The translations under genes and the position numbers were made by a program. The notes below the pieces were generated by a model. It did not search any database and was not told the origin of the DNA. It worked only from the letters and a program-made list of their open reading frames with translations. Positions 23,421 through 31,698 of a stretch of DNA of 50,262 nucleotides are shown one piece after another. Source of the DNA: Roseateles chitinivorans. GTDB taxonomy: Bacteria; Pseudomonadota; Gammaproteobacteria; Burkholderiales; Burkholderiaceae_C. Position 1 is the first letter of the stretch, and every line of letters starts with the position of its first letter. The stretch is from assembly GCF_002761755.1 (NCBI RefSeq), contig NZ_PEOG01000044.1, positions 1-50,262 on the forward strand. The letters run 5' to 3'.

Positions 23421-24638
23421 TCAACGCACCGGCGTGATCCGCACCATGATCACGCCGTGCGAGGCGACGGTGCCGCCGTAGCCGCCCGCCACGCCTTTCG
23501 AGACCCGCTTGCTCCACAGGTCCTTCACGTCGGCCTTCTGGCCGGCCGGCAGCTTCAGCTGGGTCCAGTCCACCCGCATGGCGGCCGGCGCCTTGCCGCG
23601 GTTGAACAGCACCACCGCGTGATCGCCGTCCTTGAGCGGGCGCGACCAGATCTCGAGATCGCCCTGTTTCCAGATGCGCTGACCCTGCCGGCCCAGCGGG
23701 TCCTGGTCGACGGCGATGACGTCGGCATTGGTGAGGATGCGCCGCGTGTCCGCATCCATCTTCGACAGGTCGTTGCCGGCGATCAGCGGCGCGGCCAGCA
23801 TGGCCCAGAGCGAGAAGTGGGACTCGTACTCGGTGGTGGTCATGCCGCCGTTGCCCACCTCCAGCATGTCGGGGTCGTTCCAGGCGTTGGGGGCGGAGTG
23901 GGCCGCGCGCTCGACCTGCATGTCCAGGATGTTGGTCATGCCGTGCGACCAGTCCTTCTTGCCTTCCCAGGCATCGAAGATGTCGCCGGTGGTGCGCCAC
24001 AGGTGGCCGACGGTGGGGCCCCAGCGCTCGGGCTGGTTGACGCCCCATTCGCAGATCGACAGCACGATGTCGCGTCCCGATTCGCGCAGCGCCTTGGCCA
24101 TGATGGTGTAGGCCGCCTCGGCGTTGCGGGGGCCGGTGTGGCACCAGTCGTACTTGAGGTAGTCGACGCCCCAGCGGGCGTACTGGCGGGCGTCCTGGAA
24201 CTCATGGCCGGCGCTGCCCGGGCGGCCGCCGCAGGTCAGCGAGCCGGCGTCGGAATAGAGCCCGAACTTGAGGCCCTTGGCATGGACGTAATCGGCCAGC
24301 GCCTTGATGCCCGACGGGAAGCGCTCGGGATCGGCCTGGATGTTGCCGTCGGCATCGCGGCTCTTCTGCCAGCAGTCGTCGATGACGATGTACTGGTAGC
24401 CGGCCTCCTTCATGCCCGAGGCGGCCATCGCGTCGGCCTGCTGGCGGATCAGCTGTTCGCTGACGTTGCAGGCGAACTTGTTCCAGGAATTCCAGCCCAT
24501 CGGCGGCGTCGGCGCGAGGTTCGGTTTGGGCGTGTCGAGCTTGAGGGTCTCGTGGGCATGGGCCGGCGTCGCGACCACGGCAGCGAGGGCCGCCGTGGCG
24601 GCCAGCGCCTGCAGGGCGCGTCGGAGGAAGGGAGGCAT
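23421..24638 (-). CDS. Secreted GH27 alpha-galactosidase
   Basis: A 405-residue enzyme. A signal peptide ends near residue 28 (ATPAHAHE). The GH27 barrel opens APTPPMGWNSWNKFAC and has the DDCW motif (IVIDDCWQ). The nucleophile is Asp164 in YLKYDWCH and the acid/base Asp is about residue 257 in NDPDMLEVGNG. Length and motifs match melibiase-type enzymes with a C-terminal beta domain. It hydrolyses terminal alpha-D-galactose. AAAGGA lies eight bases before the ATG at 24638; a TTG at 24644 is an alternative start. It is cotranscribed with the CE20, GH31 and GH97 genes upstream. Confidence 0.94.
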   Translation of the reverse strand: MPPFLRRALQALAATAALAAVVATPAHAHETLKLDTPKPNLAPTPPMGWNSWNKFACNVSEQLIRQQADAMAASGMKEAGYQYIVIDDCWQKSRDADGNIQADPERFPSGIKALADYVHAKGLKFGLYSDAGSLTCGGRPGSAGHEFQDARQYARWGVDYLKYDWCHTGPRNAEAAYTIMAKALRESGRDIVLSICEWGVNQPERWGPTVGHLWRTTGDIFDAWEGKKDWSHGMTNILDMQVERAAHSAPNAWNDPDMLEVGNGGMTTTEYESHFSLWAMLAAPLIAGNDLSKMDADTRRILTNADVIAVDQDPLGRQGQRIWKQGDLEIWSRPLKDGDHAVVLFNRGKAPAAMRVDWTQLKLPAGQKADVKDLWSKRVSKGVAGGYGGTVASHGVIMVRITPVR

Positions 24639-24705
24639 GAACAAGGTCCTTTCGTGTAATCAGGCCGCGCGGGCGGGGGCACGCGCGGCAAGGGATGCGA
24701 CGGGG

Positions 24706-26658
24706 TCAGCGGCCGTAACGCTTGCCGGCCGAGGCCAGCGGCCAGTCGTCGGTGCGCAGCGGCGGCAGCGGCAGGCCGTCGCCGCCGACGATGTTGGCCT
24801 CGCCGGGGTTGTCGACCCAGGCGTAGCGCGCCGCCACCGGCGCGGCCACCACATCGCTGCGCAGCATGATGCGATCGCCGTCGAAGCGCGCCTGCGCCGG
24901 CACCCAGCGGCGGTCGGCGCCGGCCAGGTAGAAGCCGCGCAGCGGCTCGCCGGACCGGGCGGTGCGCAGTCCGCCTTCGGTGCGATCGAAGCGCAGCTCG
25001 AACTCGGCGCCGCGGGCCTGGCTGCCGGTCAGGCGCGGTCCCATGGCCGGCGCGGCGCGCAGGCCCAGCTCGTGCATCGCCACCGCGGCCAGGCGCTCGC
25101 CGACGGTCCGCTTGTTGCGCGGATGGATGTCGATCGCGTCGCCGATGTCGATCGCGGTCGCCATGCCGGTGTGCGGCAGCGCGAGCGCGGCGGCCTGGCT
25201 GCCACGCAGCTCGGCGAAGCCGTTGCCGTCGGGCCGGTTGTCGGCCAGCGGCCGCCAGGCGGCGAGCTGCACGAACAGGAAGGGCAGGTCCGGGTCGCCG
25301 AACTGCTGGCGCCAGTCCTGGATGAGGCGCTTGAAGCCGTCGGCATAGGCGGCCGCTCGCCCGGAGTTCTCCTCGCCCTGGTACCAGAGCACGCCGCGCA
25401 CCGACAGGCCTTGCAGCGGCGCGATCAGGCCGTTGTGGCCCAGGGCCGGTCCGTTGTTGGCGACGGGTCCGGCTCCTGGCGCGACGGACTCCACCCGGGC
25501 TCGCCAGGCGCCGGCCAGCGACACCGCGCCGGCCGCCGTGTCCAGGCGCATGTCGGCCGCCTCGCCGTGGAAGCCGCCGCCGCCGCCGGTGTCGGTCACG
25601 CGCACGGCGATCCAGTTGGCGCCCGCGCGCAGCACGCCCGCGGCCACGGCATAGCGACGCGGCAGTTCCCAGCCGCACTGGCCGCCGACGCGCTGGCCGT
25701 TGATCCAGACCTCGTCGCAATCGTCGACCTGGGCCAGGTGCAGCTCGGCGGCGCCGGCGGCCTGGGCCGCGCTCAGCTCGATCCGCTTGCGCATCCACAC
25801 GACGCCGTCGACATCGGCCAGGCCCTGGCCTTCCCACAGGCCGGGCGCCTGCAGCGTGGGCCACTTCGCATCGATGTCGCCCGCGGCGTTCCAGCCGGAG
25901 GCGTCTGCGCCCGCCAGCGGCAGACCGGGCTGCCAGGCCGCCACCCGCCGCTGCAGGCGCTGGCCCAGCGCGACGCTGAAGGCGGCGTTGTCCGCCGGCA
26001 GTCCCCGCACCGCCGGCGCGAGATCCGGGTCGCGCAGGGCCGCGCCGCGGCTCATCCAGGTCTCCAGCATGGAGCCGCCCCAGGCGGTGGCGATCAGGCC
26101 GATCGGGATGCCTTGCACCGCCTGCATCCGGCGGGCGAAGTGGTAGCCGACCGCGCTGAACTCGCCCACCCGGCCCGGCTCGGCGACAACCCAGGGCGCC
26201 GGCGCGATCTCCGCCTCGGGCCGCACGCTGGCGCGCAGCGGCACCCGCAGCTGACGCAGCCGCGCATCCTGCGGCGACGCCACCTCCTGCGGGCCGGTGT
26301 CGGTCTGCGCCAGCGGCCACTCCATGTTGGACTGGCCGCCCAGCAGCCAGACGTCGCCGATCAGCACGTCCTCCAGCGTCACTGTCTGGTCGCCCTTGAC
26401 CTGCAGCCGATGCGGTCCGCCGGCGGGCAGCGGCGCCAGCTGCACCCGCCAGCGACCATCCTCGCCGACGCGGGTGGCGGCCTCGCGGCCGCCCAGCGTC
26501 ACGGTCAGCGACTGGCCGGGCGTGGCCTGGCCCCAGAGGCGCAAGGGGCGGTCGCGCTGCAGCACCATGTGCTCGCCGAAGACCTCGGACAGGCGCACCT
26601 CGGCCTGGGCGGTGGCGGCCAGCAAGGCCAGGATCAGGGGAAGGGCAGTCTGCTTCAT
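24706..26658 (-). CDS. CE20-type acetylesterase (sialate O-acetylesterase family, probable xyloglucan acetylesterase)
   Basis: A 650-residue secreted esterase with a signal peptide ending near residue 19 (LLAATAQAE). The SGNH hydrolase core carries Ser110 in GGQSNMEW and a C-terminal Asp-x-His at about 510-512 in IDIHPRNK. The core is interrupted by a lectin-like jelly roll at about residues 265-400 (VVWMRKRIELS, CDEVWINGQRVGG). This is the layout I recall for CE20 xyloglucan acetylesterase of Xanthomonas, where an X448 module splits the core. The ATG at 26658 overlaps the GH31 stop as ATGA. It should remove acetyl groups from xyloglucan galactose residues before GH2 and GH31 act. Confidence 0.87.
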   Translation of the reverse strand: MKQTALPLILALLAATAQAEVRLSEVFGEHMVLQRDRPLRLWGQATPGQSLTVTLGGREAATRVGEDGRWRVQLAPLPAGGPHRLQVKGDQTVTLEDVLIGDVWLLGGQSNMEWPLAQTDTGPQEVASPQDARLRQLRVPLRASVRPEAEIAPAPWVVAEPGRVGEFSAVGYHFARRMQAVQGIPIGLIATAWGGSMLETWMSRGAALRDPDLAPAVRGLPADNAAFSVALGQRLQRRVAAWQPGLPLAGADASGWNAAGDIDAKWPTLQAPGLWEGQGLADVDGVVWMRKRIELSAAQAAGAAELHLAQVDDCDEVWINGQRVGGQCGWELPRRYAVAAGVLRAGANWIAVRVTDTGGGGGFHGEAADMRLDTAAGAVSLAGAWRARVESVAPGAGPVANNGPALGHNGLIAPLQGLSVRGVLWYQGEENSGRAAAYADGFKRLIQDWRQQFGDPDLPFLFVQLAAWRPLADNRPDGNGFAELRGSQAAALALPHTGMATAIDIGDAIDIHPRNKRTVGERLAAVAMHELGLRAAPAMGPRLTGSQARGAEFELRFDRTEGGLRTARSGEPLRGFYLAGADRRWVPAQARFDGDRIMLRSDVVAAPVAARYAWVDNPGEANIVGGDGLPLPPLRTDDWPLASAGKRYGR

Positions 26659-29603
26659 GAACGGCGGGAAGGAGGGTCGATGGACAGCGTCAGGGCCTGG
26701 CCCTGGTACTGCACGGTCCGGGTCTGCTCGACCTGGTCGGCGGAGGCCATCAGGCGCACGCGCAGTTCGCGTCGTGTCGCCAGGCCGGGGAAGCGCCCTT
26801 CGCGGGCGCCGATGTGCAAGCTGCGGCCGGCATCGTCCCAGCGCAGGGCGACGGTGGCGCGCTCGCCGCGTTCGTAGCGGTAGGTCTCGCCGTCGTCCTC
26901 GTAGAGGACGAAGCGGCCGTCGGCACCGGGATAGATGCGGATTTCCCACGGCGCGCCGAGGTCCTGGCCGGTGTGCTCGATGGCGGGGCCGAAGGGCACG
27001 ATGGCGCCCGCGCGCACGAAGAGCGGGAACTCGTCCAGCGGGTAGTCGCGCGCGACGCGCGCGCCGCCGGCGTGGCGCTGGCCGGTCCAGAAGTCGACCC
27101 AGTCGCTGCCTTGCGGCAGCAGGGTCTCCTGCCGGCGGTCCAGCCGTCCCCGCATCTCGACCAGCTCGCGCGCCTGGCTGGGCGTGCGCCAGGCCAGCCG
27201 CAGCAGGCGCCCGCGGGTCTCCTGGAAGTAGTCGATGCGCAGCTTCAGCCGCTGGCCGGCGCGCAGCGTCAGGCGATGGCCCTTGAAGCGCGGCGGGCCG
27301 AGGTTCCAGTCGTCCACGACGAGCTCGTCGTCGAGCCAGAGCCGGAAGCCGTCGTCGCCCTCCACGCCGATCTCATGCTCGCCGCTCTCGGCGGCGATGA
27401 CCTCACCGGTCCAGCGCGCCGAGAAGCGCATCAGCCCGCCCAGGCCCGGGGGCACGCTGCCCAGCGGCGGATCCGGCCAGCGATGCTCGATCACCGTGTC
27501 CACGGTGCGGCTGGCGGGCTGCTCGAAGTTCATGCCGTCGAAGTACGCCAGCGCCAGGCCGTTCTGGCCGTCCGGCGTGCGCAGTTGCGTGGCCGGGATG
27601 GTCGCGGGCGGCGGCAGCACCGCATGGAACATCGGCCGCGTGATCGGCTGCACCAGGAAGGCCGGGCCGAACATGTAGGTGTCGTCCACCTTGCGCAGCG
27701 CCGCCTGGTCGGGGAAGTCCATCGCCAGGCCGCGCATCATCAGGTAGCCCTCCTGCGTGGCGCGCCAGGCGAGGCTGTAGATGTAGGGCAGCAGCTGGTA
27801 GCGCAGCTGCGCGGCGCGGCGCAGCGACTGGTAGACGGCCGGATCCATCGTCTTGAACATGTAGGGCTCGCGCTCGACCGAGGTGCCGTGGATGCGATAG
27901 ATCGGATTGAAGATGCCGAACTGGTTCCAGCGCGCATAGAGCTCTCGCCAGGCCGGATTGCGCTCGCCCTCCGGGAAGTTCACGAAGAAGCCGCCGGTGT
28001 CCTGCGACCAGTAGGGCAGGCCGGCCATCGCGACGTTCAATCCGCCGGCGATCTGCGCGCGCAGCGAGGCCCAGCTGGACTCGGTGTCGCCGGACCAGGG
28101 CAGGGCGGCGTACCGCTGCTGGCCGGCCCAGGCGGAGCGGGTGAGGGTGAACACGCGCCGGCCGTCCGGCCCCGCGGCGCGCTGGCCCTCGTAGACGCCG
28201 CGGGTCGTCAGCAGGCTGTAGACGTTCAGGTAGCGGGTGAAGTCGCCCAGGGCGTTGCGGCCCAGGCGCTTGATGTCGGCCTCGACCTCGGCCGGGTCAT
28301 GGGCCGCGCCACCGACCTCGACCTCGGTGCCGTCCATCCACAGCGCGTCCACGCCGACGTCCAGTAGGCCCTGCTTGACATGCTTGAAGTAGATGCGCCG
28401 CCCGGCGGGGCTGAACGCGTCGTAGATCCGCGCGCGCTTGGAGATCCAGTGCAGCGGCTCGAAGCGCAGGCCCTGCGCGTCGAGCTCGCGCGCCAGCGCG
28501 GTGTCGTTGCCCACCGAGGGCCAGATCGACACCATCAGCCGGGTGTGCAGCGGCCCGTGCAGCTCGCGGGTCATGGCGGCGGGGTCAGGGAAGCGCTCCC
28601 GGTCCCAGACCATGCCGCTCCACTTGCCGTCCCAGACGCCGTCCTTCTCGCCGCCCCAGTACTGCCAGTCCTGGACGATGTAGTCCAGCGGGAAGGACTC
28701 GGCGCGGAAGCGCCGCACCACGTCCAGCAGCTGCTGCTGGGTGGTGTAGCGCTCCTTGCTCATGAACAGGCCGAAGGCGGCCTTCGGGAACATCGGCGCG
28801 GCGCCGGTGAGCTGGCGATAGCCGGCGATCACGCCGTCCATGTCCGCGCCGGCGACCAGGTAGTAGTCGGCACCGCCCGGGGCGCTCTCGGCCCGGAAGG
28901 TGGTGCCGCCGGGCCGGTCGCTGAAGCTCATCTTCGAGTACACGTCCCACAGCAGCCCCCAGCGCCGTGTCGAGACCAGGAACGGCACCACGATGCCGAT
29001 GTTGGTCTGCACCATCAGCACGTCGCGGCCGCGATAGTCCATGTAGGGCTCGTTGTACTGGCCCAGGCCGTAGAGCGATTCGTCCGGCGTGAGGCTGAAG
29101 TGCTGGGCGAGCGCATGGCTGGGACGGCCGGCGATCTCGACCTGCTGCAGCTCGGTGGGGGCCTGTTCGCGTTCGCGAATCAGCAGGCGGCCCTCGCCGT
29201 CGAGGAAGGTCAGCGCGCCGCTGCGCTTGTCCACGACGACCTGCACGCCGGGCGCGACGAGCCGCAGCGTGTCCGCCTCCTCGCGGACCTCGAGGGCCGC
29301 CGCGCGCGGCCGGGCCACGACCACCAGGCTGGGCTGGGCGGTATGCGCGACGCCCAGGTGGGCAATGACCCGTACCAGCCCCGGGCCGTAGAAGAGGACT
29401 GCCTTCGTCAGCCCGCCAAGGCGGAACTGCAGGCCCTCGGCGACGCGGCGCCAGCGGAAGCCGTCCTGCGGGCCGTCCGCGGGGAAGGCCGTGAGCTGCC
29501 CGGCGGCGTCGAGCGCCGAGGGCAGGGTCGCCGCCTGCGTGGTGCCAAGCAGCGGACCGGTCGAGGCCAGGGCCACCAGGCCGAAAAGATCACGACGCTT
29601 CAT
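26655..29603 (-). CDS. GH31 alpha-xylosidase with inserted PA14 domain
   Basis: A 982-residue GH31 enzyme. The N-terminus MKRRDLFGLVALAST resembles a twin-arginine signal, with cleavage near residue 25 (TTQAAT). The barrel has the nucleophile Asp424 in ALWMDGTEVE and the acid/base Asp506 in PWSGDTESSW. A PA14 lectin-like domain lies at about residues 685-810 (VEGDDGFRLWLDDELVVDDW), inserted in the C-terminal sandwich between GPAFLVQPI and the WVDFWTG strand. Cellvibrio CjXyl31A, an alpha-xylosidase acting on xyloglucan oligosaccharides, also carries a PA14 domain. The neighbours GH74 and CE20 support removal of alpha-1,6-xylose from xyloglucan oligosaccharides. GH31 alpha-glucosidase activity is the alternative. 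Confidence 0.92.
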   Translation of the reverse strand: MKRRDLFGLVALASTGPLLGTTQAATLPSALDAAGQLTAFPADGPQDGFRWRRVAEGLQFRLGGLTKAVLFYGPGLVRVIAHLGVAHTAQPSLVVVARPRAAALEVREEADTLRLVAPGVQVVVDKRSGALTFLDGEGRLLIREREQAPTELQQVEIAGRPSHALAQHFSLTPDESLYGLGQYNEPYMDYRGRDVLMVQTNIGIVVPFLVSTRRWGLLWDVYSKMSFSDRPGGTTFRAESAPGGADYYLVAGADMDGVIAGYRQLTGAAPMFPKAAFGLFMSKERYTTQQQLLDVVRRFRAESFPLDYIVQDWQYWGGEKDGVWDGKWSGMVWDRERFPDPAAMTRELHGPLHTRLMVSIWPSVGNDTALARELDAQGLRFEPLHWISKRARIYDAFSPAGRRIYFKHVKQGLLDVGVDALWMDGTEVEVGGAAHDPAEVEADIKRLGRNALGDFTRYLNVYSLLTTRGVYEGQRAAGPDGRRVFTLTRSAWAGQQRYAALPWSGDTESSWASLRAQIAGGLNVAMAGLPYWSQDTGGFFVNFPEGERNPAWRELYARWNQFGIFNPIYRIHGTSVEREPYMFKTMDPAVYQSLRRAAQLRYQLLPYIYSLAWRATQEGYLMMRGLAMDFPDQAALRKVDDTYMFGPAFLVQPITRPMFHAVLPPPATIPATQLRTPDGQNGLALAYFDGMNFEQPASRTVDTVIEHRWPDPPLGSVPPGLGGLMRFSARWTGEVIAAESGEHEIGVEGDDGFRLWLDDELVVDDWNLGPPRFKGHRLTLRAGQRLKLRIDYFQETRGRLLRLAWRTPSQARELVEMRGRLDRRQETLLPQGSDWVDFWTGQRHAGGARVARDYPLDEFPLFVRAGAIVPFGPAIEHTGQDLGAPWEIRIYPGADGRFVLYEDDGETYRYERGERATVALRWDDAGRSLHIGAREGRFPGLATRRELRVRLMASADQVEQTRTVQYQGQALTLSIDPPSRRS

Positions 29604-29635
29604 GTCGGGGCGAGCTCCGGTTCACTGCGCGCGCC

Positions 29636-31543
29636 TCAAGGCGCCGGTTCCAGGATCACGGCGGCGCCGCCGGCCGCGGCCAGCGACAGCATCAGCGTGT
29701 CCGACCTCGTCACGTTCCGCACGCTGCGACGGACCTCGCGCACGACCTCGCCGTCCTGCCAGATCGTCGCGCGCCAGCGGCCGGGCGGCAGGAAGCCGAG
29801 CGACACCTGCTGGGTCCGGGCCTGGTCCGCGGTCATCGCCCCGATGTACCAGGTCTTGCCGCTGCGCCGCGCCAGCACGATGTCCTCGCCCGGTTCGCCG
29901 GCGAGGAAGCGGGTCTCGTCCCAGGCGGCCGGCACGCGGCGCAGGAAGTCGAAACCGGTTTCGCCGCGGTAGTTGGAGGGATCGTCGGAGACCATCTGCA
30001 GCGGGCTGTCGTAGACCACGTACATGGCCAGCGCCTGGCCGCGCGTGGTCTGCGTCAGCGGCATCGAGGCGCGCACCTCGAAGTCCCGCGGCGTGGCGTT
30101 GCGGAAGCCGCCCGGCGTGTAGTCCATCGGACCGGTCAGCATCCGGGTGTAGGGCAGCATCAGGTTGTGCCGCGGGGTGATGCGCCGGTCCATCTTGTTC
30201 CATTCCGCGCCCAGCACGCCTTCCTGGGTGATGAAGTTCGGATAGGTCCGCTGCAGGCCGGCGGGCACGTAGGCGCCGTGCAGGTCCAGCAGCAGGTGAC
30301 GCCTGGCGGTGGCTTCGGCCAGACGCTGGTAGAAGGCCACCATGTCCTGGTCGTCCCGGTTCATGAAGTCGACCTTGATGCCCTTGATGCCCCAGCGCGC
30401 GTAGGTGTCCAGCACCTCGTCCATCCGCGGCGCCAGGTGCTCCCAATGCACCCACAGCAGCAGGCCCACGCCCTTGTCGCCGGCGTAGCGCACCAGGGCC
30501 GGCATGTCGATGCCGTCGGCCGCGCGGGTGATGTCGGTGGTGGGCAGCGGATCGCAGCAGGGACCGGTGCCGAAGGCCCAGCCGGCATCGAGCAGGTGAT
30601 AGGGGAAGCCGGATTCGGCCGCGAAATCGATGAAGCGCTTGTAGGCGGCCAGGTCGGGCTTGACGCCCTCGAGCGGGCCCGACCACCAGTCCCAGGACGT
30701 CTTGCCGGCCTTGACCCAGCTGAAGTCGCCCCGCGGCGGCGGATTGAGGTTGCCCACCAGTTGCGACTCGATCAGCTGTCCGGCGCGGTCCGCCATCATG
30801 ACGGCGCGCCAGGCGGTCGTCAGGCCGCCGGTGGAGACATAGGCGGGCCCGTCCCGCTTGGGCACGCCGGACAGGCGGACGCGCAGCGCGGCGCCGTCGC
30901 GCCACAGCGAGGCGCCGGTGTAGCCCTCGAGGTGCGCCTGGGTGATGGCGTAATGGGTGCGGCCCGAAGGCGTGGCGCAGACCACCGGCACGTCGTAGCC
31001 CGCATCGGTCTTGAGCTGCGAGATCTTCAGCCGTTCGAACGGCAGTTCATGCGCGCCTTCCACCGGGGTGACCAGGCAGGAGGGATCGCCGGCCGGCACG
31101 AAGGCGGTGCGCTCGTTGCGCACGCGCACCGGCGCCGGGCCCTCGAGCCGATAGCGGAAGGCCACGCCATCGTCGTAGGCGCGCGCATCGATGAAGAGGC
31201 GCCGTCCGCCGCCCGCTTCCCGGAAGGCCAGCGTCGTGCCGAGGTAGTGGTCGCGCGCCGTGGAGGCCTTGGTGGCCACCAGCGGGATGACGCGGTCCTC
31301 GCGGCTGTCCTGGCGCGACTCCAGCGTCAGCGCGCCCAGCGGCGGCTGGCCCTCCAGATCGAGCCCCAGCGGCGAGGCGGCGATGACGGCCTCGCCCTGG
31401 CGGGTGATGCTGAAGCTGCCGGCGTCATCGGCGATGCGCAACGTGATGCGCCCGTTGGGCGAGGCGAGGAGGGCGTCCGCCGCTTGCGCGCCGGTTGCCG
31501 CCAGGGCCAGGACGGCGGCGGCGAGGGAAGAGATCGTCTTCAT
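29636..31543 (-). CDS. Secreted GH97 glycosidase, probable retaining alpha-galactosidase
   Basis: A 635-residue GH97 enzyme with a signal peptide ending near residue 22 (ATGAQAADALL). It has the N-terminal beta-sandwich (NGRITLRI) and the barrel with HLLDAGWAFG. In IKVDFMNRDDQ, Asp392 takes the nucleophile place used by retaining GH97 alpha-galactosidases; inverting SusB-type alpha-glucosidases lack it and use glutamates elsewhere. YPNFITQEGVLGAEWNKM is also typical of the family. It begins the GH97-GH31-CE20-GH27 unit, 32 bp before GH31. Two strong hairpins separate it from GH74 upstream, so it may have its own promoter in the gap at 31,544-31,698. Confidence 0.9.
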   Translation of the reverse strand: MKTISSLAAAVLALAATGAQAADALLASPNGRITLRIADDAGSFSITRQGEAVIAASPLGLDLEGQPPLGALTLESRQDSREDRVIPLVATKASTARDHYLGTTLAFREAGGGRRLFIDARAYDDGVAFRYRLEGPAPVRVRNERTAFVPAGDPSCLVTPVEGAHELPFERLKISQLKTDAGYDVPVVCATPSGRTHYAITQAHLEGYTGASLWRDGAALRVRLSGVPKRDGPAYVSTGGLTTAWRAVMMADRAGQLIESQLVGNLNPPPRGDFSWVKAGKTSWDWWSGPLEGVKPDLAAYKRFIDFAAESGFPYHLLDAGWAFGTGPCCDPLPTTDITRAADGIDMPALVRYAGDKGVGLLLWVHWEHLAPRMDEVLDTYARWGIKGIKVDFMNRDDQDMVAFYQRLAEATARRHLLLDLHGAYVPAGLQRTYPNFITQEGVLGAEWNKMDRRITPRHNLMLPYTRMLTGPMDYTPGGFRNATPRDFEVRASMPLTQTTRGQALAMYVVYDSPLQMVSDDPSNYRGETGFDFLRRVPAAWDETRFLAGEPGEDIVLARRSGKTWYIGAMTADQARTQQVSLGFLPPGRWRATIWQDGEVVREVRRSVRNVTRSDTLMLSLAAAGGAAVILEPAP

Positions 31544-31636
31544 GCTGAACGGGGAAGGTGTGGCGGGCGCGCTCGAACCGGGAGGCCCGGCGTGGGATCG
31601 GCGCGATGGGGGCGAAGGGTGCGATGGATGCGGTGA

Positions 31637-31693
31637 GCGCGGCCGGCGCTCGAGGCCGGCCGCGCGGGGGAGGGCGGGCCCGCTGCCGGGCCC
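31637..31693 (-). terminator. Two strong hairpins between the GH74 stop and the GH97 start
   Basis: Reading from GH74, the first hairpin is GGGCCCG/CGGGCCC (31676-31682 and 31687-31693) with a 4-base loop. The second is an 11-bp perfect stem, GCGCGGCCGGC/GCCGGCCGCGC (31637-31647 and 31655-31665), with a 7-base loop. Neither is followed by a T-run, so termination efficiency is uncertain. The structures could also protect the mRNA ends of two differently expressed segments. Confidence 0.5.
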
Positions 31694-31698
31694 GGCGC

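Noticed and set aside
24706..26949. A longer 747-codon reading for the CE20 esterase
   Set aside because: The extra N-terminal part overlaps the GH31 gene; a clear signal peptide starts at the ATG at 26658, which overlaps the GH31 stop.
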